A DNA stretch of 64,000 nt from Planctomycetes bacterium ADurb.Bin069. GTDB lineage: Bacteria > Planctomycetota > UBA8108 > UBA8890 > UBA8898. The stretch covers positions 81,154 through 145,153 of the forward strand of contig MWEK01000011.1 in the NCBI GenBank assembly GCA_002070955.1, written 5' to 3'. The position numbers were made by a program, and so were the translations under genes. Position 1 is the stretch's first letter; each line of letters begins with the position of its first letter. A model generated the notes under the pieces. It saw only the letters and a list, made by a program, of their open reading frames with translations, was not told the origin of the DNA and did not search any database. This document shows positions 43,681 to 53,126 of the stretch, in pieces.

Positions 43681-46257
43681 ATGGCGAAGATCTACTGGCG
43701 CGGCCGCCCGCCGGTCGCGCCCGGCGAGTGCGAACTCGGCGAGACGACGACCATCGGCCGCGCGAAGGAGAACGAGGTCGCGCTCGTCGACGTGCGTTTG
43801 AGCCGCCGCCACGCGCGCATCGTGCGTGAGGGCGATGCCTACTTTCTGGAGGATCTCGCCAGCAGCAACGGAACCCAGCTCAACGGCGAAGCCGTGACGC
43901 GCGCGGCGCTGGTGCGGGGCGACACCATCGAGATCGGCGACACGGTCATCAAGTTCGACGAGCCGTTCCCGGACGACGCGGCGGCGGGCGCGGAGCCGGC
44001 CAAGGGCGCGGAGCCGGCCAAGGGCGCGGAGCCGGCCAAGGGCGCGGCCAAGGGTGCGGCCAAGGGTGCGGCCGAGATGCCGCCGTTCTTGGTGCGCCTG
44101 GAGGACGGCGCGGGCGGCGAGGCGCTCCCGCTCGCGCGGGAGCGCGCGACGGTCGGCCGGTCGTCCGACAACGAGATCGTGCTCGCCGATGCGCGGGTGT
44201 CCTCACGTCACGCGCTCATCTTCCGGGAGGGGACGACCTGGTGGATCGAGGACCTGAAGAGCACGAACGGCACGACGATCGGCGAGGAGCGCATCGCGCG
44301 GGCGCCGCTGGCGCACGGCGCCATCGTCGGCTTCGGAGGGGTCAGGCTGCGCTTCCTGCTGCCCGGGCTGCCCGAGCCGCCGCCGCCTCCGCGTAAGTCC
44401 GCGCCGGCGCCGGAGCCGGCGGCGCCCGCGGAACACCGCGCGGTTCTGACCGCGGTGACGCTCGCCGCGCTTGCGGCCGTGTTCTTCGGGGGCTACGGCG
44501 TCGCCCAGCACCTCTTCGTCGGCGGCGGGGTCGAGGCCCCGGCGCCGGGGAACCTGGTGGGCCCGCACTTCTCCTTCGAGGAAGGCTCCAAAGCGCCGCT
44601 CGGCTGGAACGCGCTCCCAGGAACCGTCTTGGCGCGGGTGCCGGGAGGGTTGCCGCCCGGCCGCTTCGCCGCCAGGGTGTGCGCGGAGGAGGAGCGCCCC
44701 GGCGCGGCCGCCATCGTGGAATGCGCCGAGGCGTGCGCGGTGGTGCCGTCGTCCGCGTACACGCTCCAGGGCGTGTGCACCCACGAGGGCGGAGGCGCGA
44801 GCGGCTTGGGGGTGGCGTGGCTGGAAGGCGAGGTCGTCGTTGAGGTCTCCTACGGCGACTTATGCGAGAGCGGCGAGCGCCTGGTGGCCGCCGATACGTT
44901 CACGTGTCCGCCGCGCTGCGAGCAGGCGCGCGTGCTGCTCATAGGGTTCGGCGGCACGGCGACGTTCGACCGGATCGAGTTGACCAAGAACGATGCCCCC
45001 GAGGAGGCGGGCTTGTCCGCCGCCGCCGGCGAGTTCGCCCTGCGCATGGACCGCACGGGGACGTTCGATTTGCACCTCGGCAAGGAGCGGGTGCTCGGCG
45101 CCGTGCGGCTGCACTTCGGCGGCGGAGTGCGCGGCTTCAAGGAACTCCCCGGCCAACGGCTCGGGTTCGGGAGCCTGCGTGGGGAGGGCGAAGGCGCGTC
45201 GTCCGCGGGGATAGCCCGCAGCGTGTTCGTTCCGGAAACCGGCGCGTGGGTCACCGTGCAGACCCGGAGCACGCTCACGGAGGAGGGCGGCACGATCACG
45301 TGGCGCTTTCCCAGGAACGCGGGCTTGGAGAAGGCGCGCGTGGCGATCGTCTTCAAGCTGCCCGAGGATCCGCTGGACGGCGGCAAGCGCTTCACCGTCC
45401 ACGGGCCCGGGGGGAGGCGGGCGGCCGCGTTGAGCGAGCTCTCGGGAGTGAGCGCCGGAGAGATTGCGATCGGCAACCTGACGTTCCAAGGTTCGGCCGC
45501 GCGCAGGCACCGGCTTTGCGTGGCGTTTCCGGGGGTCGGAACGCTGCTCGCGCAGGGCAGCGAACTGGCCTTCCACGTGGAGAAGGAACTCGAACTCAAA
45601 CTCGCGCAGGAAATGTACGAACTGGCCTTGAGCTGGTCCTTCGAGTCGGCCTACGAGGAACGCGAGGTGGACGAATCCATCGCCGAGGCCCGCAAGCTCG
45701 CCCGCCAAGGGAAGGAAGGCCGCGCCATCGTCCGCCTCCAGGAGGCGGCGGCGCTGGCCGGCTCCACGCCGGGCGCGGCCGCGCGGGTCGCGGCCGCGCA
45801 GAAGGAGCTGCGCCGCGAGGGCGCGCGCCTTCTCGCCCAGGCCGAGGCGCTGTCGGCGCAGCTCGCCGCGCGGGAGGATCCGGTCGTGGCCCGCGCCCTC
45901 CGCGAAGTGCTCGATGAGGCCGCGCGGCGCTACGAGGGGTTCGCGGAGGTGACGTCCGCGGTGGGGGCGGCGGCGTCGAAGCTGTCGGCGCAGGCGCGGG
46001 GCACAACCGCGCAGCGCGAGGAGATCCGCCGGGATGACGCGTTGGTCCGGGCGAAGGCGTTGATCGCGAGGCGCAGCTTCGCCTCCGCGGTCGTGACGCT
46101 CCGCGCGCTGCTCGAGACGTCCGGCGGCGGAATGGGTCTGCCGGGGGAGGTGCGCCGCGCCGTGACGGATCAGCTCGATGAATGCCTGCGGCATCTGAGC
46201 AGCAGGGCGGAACTGCCGCCGGTGCCGGCGGCGCCCGCCAAGGAGGCCGGAGAGTGA
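43681..46257 (+). CDS. double-FHA membrane protein with CBM-like periplasmic region
   Basis: 858 residues, starting 26 bp after the activator gene with AGGAGGAG upstream. FHA1 (about 17-95) and FHA2 (about 138-225) both keep the phosphopeptide residues (GRAKENEV...SRRHARI; GRSSDNEI...SSRHALI). One membrane helix lies at ~255-277. The extracytoplasmic part starts with a jelly-roll, CBM-like segment (about 293-440), then another beta region and a C-terminal helical bundle. It probably links phosphothreonine signalling in the cytoplasm to the pilus-like machine outside. It overlaps the next gene by 4 bp. Confidence 0.9.
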   Translation: MAKIYWRGRPPVAPGECELGETTTIGRAKENEVALVDVRLSRRHARIVREGDAYFLEDLASSNGTQLNGEAVTRAALVRGDTIEIGDTVIKFDEPFPDDAAAGAEPAKGAEPAKGAEPAKGAAKGAAKGAAEMPPFLVRLEDGAGGEALPLARERATVGRSSDNEIVLADARVSSRHALIFREGTTWWIEDLKSTNGTTIGEERIARAPLAHGAIVGFGGVRLRFLLPGLPEPPPPPRKSAPAPEPAAPAEHRAVLTAVTLAALAAVFFGGYGVAQHLFVGGGVEAPAPGNLVGPHFSFEEGSKAPLGWNALPGTVLARVPGGLPPGRFAARVCAEEERPGAAAIVECAEACAVVPSSAYTLQGVCTHEGGGASGLGVAWLEGEVVVEVSYGDLCESGERLVAADTFTCPPRCEQARVLLIGFGGTATFDRIELTKNDAPEEAGLSAAAGEFALRMDRTGTFDLHLGKERVLGAVRLHFGGGVRGFKELPGQRLGFGSLRGEGEGASSAGIARSVFVPETGAWVTVQTRSTLTEEGGTITWRFPRNAGLEKARVAIVFKLPEDPLDGGKRFTVHGPGGRRAAALSELSGVSAGEIAIGNLTFQGSAARRHRLCVAFPGVGTLLAQGSELAFHVEKELELKLAQEMYELALSWSFESAYEEREVDESIAEARKLARQGKEGRAIVRLQEAAALAGSTPGAAARVAAAQKELRREGARLLAQAEALSAQLAAREDPVVARALREVLDEAARRYEGFAEVTSAVGAAASKLSAQARGTTAQREEIRRDDALVRAKALIARRSFASAVVTLRALLETSGGGMGLPGEVRRAVTDQLDECLRHLSSRAELPPVPAAPAKEAGE
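43990..44067 (+). repeat. in-frame linker repeats between the two FHA domains
   Basis: Three 18-bp units (gcggagccggccaagggc) and two 12-bp units (gcggccaagggt) encode Glu-Pro-Ala-Lys-Gly-Ala type repeats. Confidence 0.85.
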
Positions 46258-47888
46258 GAACGTTGTTTGCCGGCAACAGCCGCGTCGGACTGGATATCGG
46301 AGCCGGTATGGTGCGGGTGGCGCAGGTCGCGCGCGCCGGGAAGCGGCTCGTCGTCACGCGGCTCCTGAAGATCCCGCGCGACGAGCTTCCCAAAGACGAT
46401 CAGCAGGCCTTCGCGCTCGAGTTGCGCGCGCGCCTGGAGGCGGCGGGGATTCCCGTCGCGCGCGTCGTGGTCGGGCTGCCGCCGCAGGCGAGCATCCTGC
46501 GCTACTCCACCGCGCCGCCCGCCCCTGCGTGGCGGCTCAGTCTTCTCATTCAGTACGAGGTCGACGAGCTTGCCGAGCGCATGGGCGAGAAGCTCTGCGC
46601 GGGCTGGCGCAAGCACGTGATCGGCGGGGAAGGCGCCGAGCGCCCGCTGCTCCTCGTTCTCGGCAAGGAGAAGGAAATCCAGACGCTGCTGGATGCGCTG
46701 CGCGGCGCGGGGTTCGGCATCGCGTCGGTGCTGCCTCCCGTGGAGGGGCTCCTCCGAGCCTGGCGCTCCTTCGTCGAGCCCGCCCCGGGCGACGGCCTCG
46801 ACGCGCTGATCGAGATCGGCGAGAAGAATACGCACATCGTGATGCTGCTGGAAGGCGAGCTGTTTTACGCGCGCCAGGCGGTGTTCGGCGGCCAGCAGTT
46901 CAACGATGCCCTGGCGGAGCGGGTGCGGGCGACGCCGCAGGAGCTCGAGCGGGTCAAGCGCGCATCGACGGGGCTGGACCGGGATGGCTCCAAGGTGGAC
47001 TTCTCGGAGATCTTCGCGCGCCCCGCCGAGCAGCTCGCCAACCTGGTGCGCGGAACGATGCGATGGGCGGAGAGCCAAGTCAAGCTGGGCAAACCGGCCC
47101 TGAACCGCGTGTTCCTGTCGGGCGGCGGAGCGCAACTGCGCGCCCTGGACCGCCATCTGGCCCGCGCTCTCGGCGTCGAGGTCCTGCGCGCGGGCGTGAA
47201 CGACGCGGTGGCCGCGCAGAGCGGCGAGCTTCCCGGCGGACCGGAAGGGTTCCTCCCGGCCATGGGGTTTGCCGCGGCGGGCTTCGCGTCGGAGGATGTG
47301 CTCGAGGTGCTCCCCGCCCGGGAGAAGGAGCGCCGCCGTTTCTGGAACGAGAAGGCGTTCCTGTACGGCGCCGCCGGGCTTCTCGTCGGGTTCCTGGTGC
47401 TGCAGCTTGCGGCGGGCTTCGCCCAGGCGACCGTACGCTCCTCGCGTCTGGCGTCGCTGCGGGCCCAGGCGGACGCCCTTACGAAGGCGTCGGCGGATGC
47501 GGAGGAGACGCGCAAGGAGCAGCGCTCCCTTCAGCGGCGCATCGGCGCCCTCGGGCAAGAGGCCGGGCGCCACGGCTTCACGGGCCGGCTGCTCAGCTTC
47601 CTCGGACGGCGCCTCGCGTCGCCGATCCAGTTCGTCGAAATCCGCGAGCTGCGGGCCAAGGACCGGAAAGCGCCGGCGGCCCTCGAGATCGAGGGGCTGG
47701 CGGACAACGCCAACAACGAGGCGACCAAGGAGATCGAGGATTTGGAGCGCGCCCTGCGAGGGCAGCCGTACGTGGGTTCGGTCCAACTCATGCAGGCGAG
47801 CCCCGAGACGCAGAAGAACGCCTACCGCTTCGTCATCAGGGTGTCGATGGCCGCCTCCGAGCGGCCCGAGGGAGGCGCCGATGCTTGA
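46254..47888 (+). CDS. PilM-PilN fusion / GspL-like assembly protein
   Basis: 544 residues from GTG 46254, overlapping the upstream stop. The N-terminal actin-like ATPase half (about 8-345) shows VGLDIGAGMVRVAQV, LDALIEIGEKNTHIVML and RVFLSGGGAQL. A membrane helix lies at ~371-392, then a coiled coil and a ferredoxin-like domain (about 460-535), as in PilN. In type IV pili these are two proteins; in type II secretion GspL combines both. It should anchor the pseudopilus platform at the inner membrane. Confidence 0.88.
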   Translation: MRTLFAGNSRVGLDIGAGMVRVAQVARAGKRLVVTRLLKIPRDELPKDDQQAFALELRARLEAAGIPVARVVVGLPPQASILRYSTAPPAPAWRLSLLIQYEVDELAERMGEKLCAGWRKHVIGGEGAERPLLLVLGKEKEIQTLLDALRGAGFGIASVLPPVEGLLRAWRSFVEPAPGDGLDALIEIGEKNTHIVMLLEGELFYARQAVFGGQQFNDALAERVRATPQELERVKRASTGLDRDGSKVDFSEIFARPAEQLANLVRGTMRWAESQVKLGKPALNRVFLSGGGAQLRALDRHLARALGVEVLRAGVNDAVAAQSGELPGGPEGFLPAMGFAAAGFASEDVLEVLPAREKERRRFWNEKAFLYGAAGLLVGFLVLQLAAGFAQATVRSSRLASLRAQADALTKASADAEETRKEQRSLQRRIGALGQEAGRHGFTGRLLSFLGRRLASPIQFVEIRELRAKDRKAPAALEIEGLADNANNEATKEIEDLERALRGQPYVGSVQLMQASPETQKNAYRFVIRVSMAASERPEGGADA

Positions 47889-48681
47889 ACTGTGGGAGAA
47901 GCACCGCGAATTCCTGACGCAGGTTTTGAGCGGCGCCGGAATCTTCCTCGTGCTGGCGTACGTCGTGATGCGCTTCGGCTCCGAGGGTTCCAAGGAGCGC
48001 GATGAACTGAAGCGGCTCACCAAGCGGATCGCCGACTACCAGCGCGGCGCGGCGGGCAAGGATGCGCCGGGGCAAGGCGGCGTCGAGAATCTGCGCCGAT
48101 CCCTGGACACGCGCGCCGTCGAGCTGTGCGTGGGCGTCCCCGAGGCGCCCGCCGGCGACACGAGCCTGCTGACGAGCTTCTTGAAGGCCAAGGCCCGCGT
48201 CTGCGAAGGCCTCGACCGCCGGGCCACCGAGGAGGCCGTCGACGTCAAGACCAATCTGGCGAGCGTCGATTTCCACGAGCGCGCGACCGACGGGGCCGAG
48301 GATTTCGCGGAACGATGGGCGTCGCTGGAGAGCTTCCGGCGCCTCATGGAGGCGTTGATCGCGGCGCGGTTCGCCGAGATCAAGGCGGTGGTGTGCGAGC
48401 CGCCGGTGGCCGCGGAGATCCCCGGCGAGCCGCAGTGGAAGTTGATGCATTACGGCATCCGCGCCGACGTGTCCGGGGGGTACGGCGATTTCGTCGCCCT
48501 GTTCGACGAGGTCAACCAGGCCCAAAAGTTCGTCGCCGTCACGGTGAACGCCCTCAGGTCCAAACCCGGCGGGACGGGAGGCGAGCTCACGGGCACCGTG
48601 ACGGGACACGGGCTGCGACTGGTCAAATCGCGCGCCGCGGAAGCGAAGGGCGAGCCCGCGCCGGCGCGGCTGAGGAGGTGA
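47881..48681 (+). CDS. PilO/GspM-like protein
   Basis: 266 residues, overlapping the upstream gene by 8 bp. A short cytoplasmic start, a membrane helix (~14-31), a coiled-coil stretch and a C-terminal ferredoxin-like domain (about 185-250: HYGIRADVSGGYGDFVALFDEVNQ). This is the topology and size range of PilO/GspM, which pairs with PilN/GspL. Sequence identity is weak, so the call rests on topology and order. Confidence 0.75.
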   Translation: MLELWEKHREFLTQVLSGAGIFLVLAYVVMRFGSEGSKERDELKRLTKRIADYQRGAAGKDAPGQGGVENLRRSLDTRAVELCVGVPEAPAGDTSLLTSFLKAKARVCEGLDRRATEEAVDVKTNLASVDFHERATDGAEDFAERWASLESFRRLMEALIAARFAEIKAVVCEPPVAAEIPGEPQWKLMHYGIRADVSGGYGDFVALFDEVNQAQKFVAVTVNALRSKPGGTGGELTGTVTGHGLRLVKSRAAEAKGEPAPARLRR

Positions 48682-48684
48682 TCG

Positions 48685-49179
48685 TTGCCGAGCCTGAATC
48701 GCTATCAGATCGTGGCGGCCGCCGCGGGGGTGCTGCTGCTCTTGGGCATCTTCCGGGCGGTGAAGATCTTCGCCGGCTTGTCCGGCGGCGGAGGCGCCGA
48801 GATCAGCTTCGTGTCGCGGCGGACGATTGCGCTGCCGGCCGACGAGAAGGAGACTTTCGCCAAGATCGACCGGCGGTGCGAGCGCGATCCGTTCTCCGCG
48901 CCGTCGCAGTGGCGCGACCCGCAGCCCGAGGATGTGGACATGCCGCCGCTGGGGGACTTCCTCGGCCTGCAGCCCACGCCGCTCCTCCTCAGGCAGGATG
49001 GGCTGCCGCGGATCGGCCCGCCGCCGGCCGCGCGCGAAGACAAGCCTGACCGGGAACTCCTCATGCGCGTCAGGCGGGTGTTTCCGCAAGGCGTCAAGGC
49101 GGACGACGCGGGGGCGCCGGGCCGGGCGGCGGCGGAGTCGTCCGAGAGCGCCGAGGCCCGGGGGGGGACAGCGCAATGA
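48685..49179 (+). CDS. small PilP/GspC-like bitopic protein
   Basis: 164 residues from TTG 48685, preceded by a near-perfect AGGAGGTGA. One membrane helix (~8-30) is followed by a Pro-rich periplasmic region. In this position type IV pilus operons have PilP and type II systems GspC, which contact the secretin. The sequence is too short and divergent to confirm the fold. It overlaps the next gene by 4 bp. Confidence 0.6.
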   Translation: MPSLNRYQIVAAAAGVLLLLGIFRAVKIFAGLSGGGGAEISFVSRRTIALPADEKETFAKIDRRCERDPFSAPSQWRDPQPEDVDMPPLGDFLGLQPTPLLLRQDGLPRIGPPPAAREDKPDRELLMRVRRVFPQGVKADDAGAPGRAAAESSESAEARGGTAQ

Positions 49180-51335
49180 CGGCCGTTCTATGCTGCAGTC
49201 TGTGGTTTCTAGGCGCCGGCGTCGACGAGGAGATCCGCCTCTACGATGAGGTGCGTCTGAAGAACGGCCAAGTGCTCACGGGGCTCATCAAGGAGGACGG
49301 CGACCCGAACGAGGTGAAGTTGGCCCTCTTGCGCGCCGACGGAACCGTGCGGGACTTGGTGGGAATCTCCCGGAGCACCGTCAAGGAAATCGTGCCGCGC
49401 CGCACGCCGGCTCAGATCTATCGCAATCAGGTCAAGCAGCGCGATCACATGGATGCGGCGCAGCTCTTCGAACTCGCCGTGTGGTGCGCCACGGACCAGG
49501 CCGGCCTGTACGACGAGGCGGCCGCCCTCGCGCACCGCGTCCTCCGCCTGGCGCCCGCCATGCGGGCGGTGTATCCGCTGCTGGCGAGCCTCAACGCCAG
49601 GAAAGCGGTCGCGGCGCTGACGCCCGAGGAGGCCGACCGCGAGGTCGAGCTCGCGATGCGCGCCCGGGAGCACGGCGAGTTCCTGGCGGGAGCGTGGCTG
49701 CGCGCCGCCCGCGTGCTCCTCGACCAGAACAAGGATGCGTGGAACGTCGTCACGGACGAGGCCGTCAAGCTCCTGGCCGAGGTGCGCGCCAAGGGAAACG
49801 CCGAGGAGGCCGCCGCGGCCACCTCCGCTCTCTCCAGCCTGTACCTGGCGTGGGAGAAGCTCGACGATCTCCTCGCCCTCGGCGGCGCCGAGGTCGCCAC
49901 GCCGGAAACCGTTGCGGCGAAGCTGCTCCTGCGGGGCACGGAGAAGGATCTGTCCGACGCCCAGGAGCTGATCGCGAGCCTGCCGGACGGCGGCGGCCGC
50001 AAGCTGGCCGAGGCTTCCCTTGCCTGGTCCCGCGGGGATGCGGCGCGGACTCAGACGCTGCTTCTGGAGGCGGTCGAGCTGACGAAGTCGCCGGATGCCG
50101 CCCGGGCGCTGGCCGTTGTGCTGGCGTTGGAGGGCAAGACCAAGACCGCGGAGGAACTCGCGAAGATCGTCGCTCCTCAGGGCGCGGACGGCGCGCTGCT
50201 GTCCTACGTGTTGGGGGCGCGCGAGGCGCTCGATACGTTCATTAGCGCCCATGGGGCGTTGCCGGCGGCGCGGCTCCTCGCCGCGGAGGAGAAGTACCGG
50301 CGCGGCGATGCGGAGGGCGCCGCCGCGGCGGCCTCCGAGCTGCTGGACGGCGCCGGCATGCCGCCGGCGGCGCGGGCGCTGGCGTGGCCGCTGCTGGCGA
50401 AGGCGCAGGCGCGGCTGGGTGCGCTGGACGCGGCCGTCGCGAGGTTGCTCTGCGCCCGCGCCGCGCTGCCCGGCGAGGGCCGGGTGTCGCTGGCGCTCGC
50501 CGCCGTGGCCGCGTTCCGCAACGATCTTTACGAGGGGCGGAGATACCTGGAGGAGGCGCGGGGCCTGCGGGTTCCGCCGGGCGAGGCGGCGCTGGTCGAG
50601 GCGTATCTGGCCTACCGCGAGGGCAACCTCGCCGCCGCGTCGCGGGCGGCGGCCGCGCTGTCCGCCGACGCATCGCTGCCCGCGGCGTGCCGATCCTACG
50701 CAGCGCATCTCCAGCGCGCCGCCTGGGAGGCGACCAGGCTGCAGAGCTGGGAGGACACGTTCGAGCGCCCCGATGCCACCGAAGTCCTGAACTCCTGGCA
50801 CGAGGATGAGAAGTACGGGATCAGAATCGCCCTCGCCGGCAATCGCGTGCGCTTCGCGGGCACGCAGGAAGGCGCGGAGGACGCAACTACTTTTCTCTTC
50901 GTGTACACCGAGTACGGCCGCCTTTTCAGGGCGTCCTTCCGCCTGCGGGCGCAGCGCGACGACATGGCTTTCGGGGTGCAGATCGCCGAGGGCGCGAAAG
51001 CGGCGCGCATCGAGGCCCAGCCGGGAGGCGCCTGGGCGTACGTGGTGCCGGGCGCGCGGGGCGACCGGAGCGAGGCGCTGCCCCTGGCGTGGCAGCGCGG
51101 CGCATGGCACCGCGTGACGATCGAGTTTCCCGCCAAGGGCCGCCCCGTGATCGAGGTGGATGGCCGGCGCGCCGAGTTTCCCCAGACGGCGATCTTCGCG
51201 AAGAACGCGAACGTCAAGCTTGGCGTGTTCGCCCGGGGCGGCCGGCAAGGCGCGGAGGTCGAGCTGGAACTCGACGCGGTGAAGCTGTGGCGGCTCTCCG
51301 ACGAGGAGGTGCGGAAAGGGAAACGCAGTGGATGA
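49176..51335 (+). CDS. exported TPR-like protein with C-terminal lectin-like domain
   Basis: 719 residues with a short signal-like start (TAVLCCSLWFLGAGV). Residues ~20-75 form a small beta-barrel (VRLKNGQVLTGLI...ISRSTVKEIV) frequent in planctomycete-type exported proteins. Residues ~90-510 are Ala-rich helical, TPR-like. Residues ~525-710 form a concanavalin-like sandwich (WEDTFERPDATEVLNSW... AWHRVTIEF). By context it is a periplasmic part of the pilus-like machine. Coupled by overlaps on both sides (4 and 8 bp). Confidence 0.85.
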   Translation: MTAVLCCSLWFLGAGVDEEIRLYDEVRLKNGQVLTGLIKEDGDPNEVKLALLRADGTVRDLVGISRSTVKEIVPRRTPAQIYRNQVKQRDHMDAAQLFELAVWCATDQAGLYDEAAALAHRVLRLAPAMRAVYPLLASLNARKAVAALTPEEADREVELAMRAREHGEFLAGAWLRAARVLLDQNKDAWNVVTDEAVKLLAEVRAKGNAEEAAAATSALSSLYLAWEKLDDLLALGGAEVATPETVAAKLLLRGTEKDLSDAQELIASLPDGGGRKLAEASLAWSRGDAARTQTLLLEAVELTKSPDAARALAVVLALEGKTKTAEELAKIVAPQGADGALLSYVLGAREALDTFISAHGALPAARLLAAEEKYRRGDAEGAAAAASELLDGAGMPPAARALAWPLLAKAQARLGALDAAVARLLCARAALPGEGRVSLALAAVAAFRNDLYEGRRYLEEARGLRVPPGEAALVEAYLAYREGNLAAASRAAAALSADASLPAACRSYAAHLQRAAWEATRLQSWEDTFERPDATEVLNSWHEDEKYGIRIALAGNRVRFAGTQEGAEDATTFLFVYTEYGRLFRASFRLRAQRDDMAFGVQIAEGAKAARIEAQPGGAWAYVVPGARGDRSEALPLAWQRGAWHRVTIEFPAKGRPVIEVDGRRAEFPQTAIFAKNANVKLGVFARGGRQGAEVELELDAVKLWRLSDEEVRKGKRSG

Positions 51336-51975
51336 TTCCCGCGCGCGGAGCGCGGCCGGCATGACCCTCGTCGAGGTTCTGGTCGTGCTCTTCATAATCT
51401 CGGTCCTGGCGGCCTTTGTCACGCCGGTCGTGTGGCTGGCAAGGCAGAAGGCCGACAAGGACCTTGTGCGCCACGAGTTGACGCGCATGGCCCTCGGCGT
51501 GGAGAACTTCGCCGACCAGGATGCCCGCGCGGACTGGCCGCCCGCGACGCTCCAGGAACTCGGCATCGGCGGCGGCAACGGGCTCAACGAGGGCATCGAG
51601 AGCCTGGTTGCGTGTCTGGCCGCGGGACGGGGCGAGGGTCCGTATTTCGATTTCGACGCCGAGCGGCTCACGAACCTCGACGGCGACGAGGGCCCGGAGC
51701 GGGTGCTCAAGGAGTCCCTGGCGGTGGTTTTCGGCGACACGCAGCTCAGGGAGTACGTCGATCTGTGGGGGACGCCGTACGTGTACTTCCCTTCCAAGGC
51801 GTACGGCACGAAGGCGCGCTACTCGACCCATGACGGGGGCGAGTTCGAGGCCTGCGTGATCAGGGACGCGGCCAGCGGGCTCTGGCCCGCGCCGGCGCGT
51901 TTCGTGATCTGGTCCTGCGGCCCCGACGGCATCAACGAAAACGGCGGCGGGGACGACATCTGTTCCTGGCGGTGA
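51328..51975 (+). CDS. major-type pseudopilin (GspG-like)
   Basis: 215 residues from GTG 51328. A class III signal is visible: AAG^MTLVEVLVVLFIISVLAAF, with Glu at +5, cut after Gly by prepilin peptidase. The C-terminal domain has calcium-site-like features of GspG, including DLWGTPYVYFPS and IWSCGPDGINENGGGDDI. GspG is the main subunit of the type II secretion pseudopilus. It is longer than usual (about 145). The prepilin peptidase is not in the window. Confidence 0.9.
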   Translation: MDDSRARSAAGMTLVEVLVVLFIISVLAAFVTPVVWLARQKADKDLVRHELTRMALGVENFADQDARADWPPATLQELGIGGGNGLNEGIESLVACLAAGRGEGPYFDFDAERLTNLDGDEGPERVLKESLAVVFGDTQLREYVDLWGTPYVYFPSKAYGTKARYSTHDGGEFEACVIRDAASGLWPAPARFVIWSCGPDGINENGGGDDICSWR

Positions 51976-51986
51976 CGAGGCCTGAA

Positions 51987-53126
51987 ATGCGAGGCGCGGG
52001 CGTGCGGCATGGAGGCGGCGTGACCCTGATCGAGCTCCTAATGGTGCTGGCGATCGTGACGTCGCTCCTCGGACTGTCGTTCGCCGGCCTGCAGGCGTGG
52101 AAGCGGCGCTCGGCCGCGGAGTCGTGCCTCGCCGAAGTGGCGCTCAGGCTCAGGGAGGCGCGGAACTTTGCCGTGAGCGGCTCGGTCGGGAGCGTCGTCG
52201 ACGTGAATCCCGACGGCGGCACGCTCGTGTCCAGCAGCTTCGTTCCCGTGGCGCTGCTTGATTTCGATGGCGAGGAGGGCGGCGCGACACGGCGCGGCGC
52301 GACGGTGGAGTCGGGGCGCCTGGGCAACGGCGCGAACCTCTCGGGCGGCGACATTCTCTTCGAGAACGCGAGCGCGCTCGTCGGCGCGAACGGCGCCGCG
52401 GTGCGCGCGTGGCTGTGCCTGCTGGGCGCGCCCCCGCGGGGCGCCGCGTGGACGCTTTGCGCCGCGGGCGAATGGCTGGCGGTGCAGGTGACGCCGGATC
52501 TCGCCCTCACGGTCCGCCTCGGTCCGTGGACCGGGACGACGCGGGGCCGCGCGGTGGCGCCGGGGCGATGGCACGATGTCCTGATCGCGTGGCAACGCGG
52601 CCCGCCGGACGAGGAGTTCGCGCTGCAGATCGACGGCATCGATGTCAGGCTCGACGGCCCCGAGCGGCTCGCGGTCCACGATCCGGGCAGCGATCCCTTT
52701 GTCGCGGGCCTGAAGCTTGGGCCCCTCGGCGCCGTCGTCGACGAGGTGCAGGTCTTCGCGCGCATCGAGAGCCCGGAGCACGGAATCTCCGACGAGTTTC
52801 TCCTGGTGGGACCGCGCCGGCGCATCCATTTCGCGCCGTCGGGCATGCTCGATCTGCGGTATCACGACCAGGCGGTGGCGATCACCATCGCGGAGGCGGC
52901 GGAGGTGGAAGCCGCCCTGGGCGGCGCGCGGACGGTGGTCAAGTCGGAGATCGAAGCGCCCGCGCGGGGCAGCGCCCGGGTGTGGGTCGAACTCTCGGGG
53001 CGGGTGTGGTCCGAGCGGCTGCGGCCGGTGGAAGAAGCGGCGCCGTCCGGCGGGACGCCGGCTGCGTCGGAGGCGGCGCAAAGAAGCGGCGCGGCCGCCG
53101 CCGGGGAGGCTTCCCGTGCTCGGTAA
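51987..53126 (+). CDS. GspH-like pseudopilin carrying an inserted LamG-like domain
   Basis: 379 residues. ATG 51987 has GAGG upstream; GTG 51972 is a less likely alternative. The prepilin signal is GGG^VTLIELLMVLAIVTSL. The N-terminal GspH helix runs to ~60. Residues ~85-270 form a LamG/concanavalin-like sandwich (VALLDFDGEEGG...VRAWLCLLG...GRWHDVLIAWQRG...VDEVQVFARIES). GspH is normally about 170-200 residues without this domain. The C-terminus returns to a beta strand-rich pseudopilin-like end. It overlaps the next gene by 11 bp. Confidence 0.86.
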   Translation: MRGAGVRHGGGVTLIELLMVLAIVTSLLGLSFAGLQAWKRRSAAESCLAEVALRLREARNFAVSGSVGSVVDVNPDGGTLVSSSFVPVALLDFDGEEGGATRRGATVESGRLGNGANLSGGDILFENASALVGANGAAVRAWLCLLGAPPRGAAWTLCAAGEWLAVQVTPDLALTVRLGPWTGTTRGRAVAPGRWHDVLIAWQRGPPDEEFALQIDGIDVRLDGPERLAVHDPGSDPFVAGLKLGPLGAVVDEVQVFARIESPEHGISDEFLLVGPRRRIHFAPSGMLDLRYHDQAVAITIAEAAEVEAALGGARTVVKSEIEAPARGSARVWVELSGRVWSERLRPVEEAAPSGGTPAASEAAQRSGAAAAGEASRAR

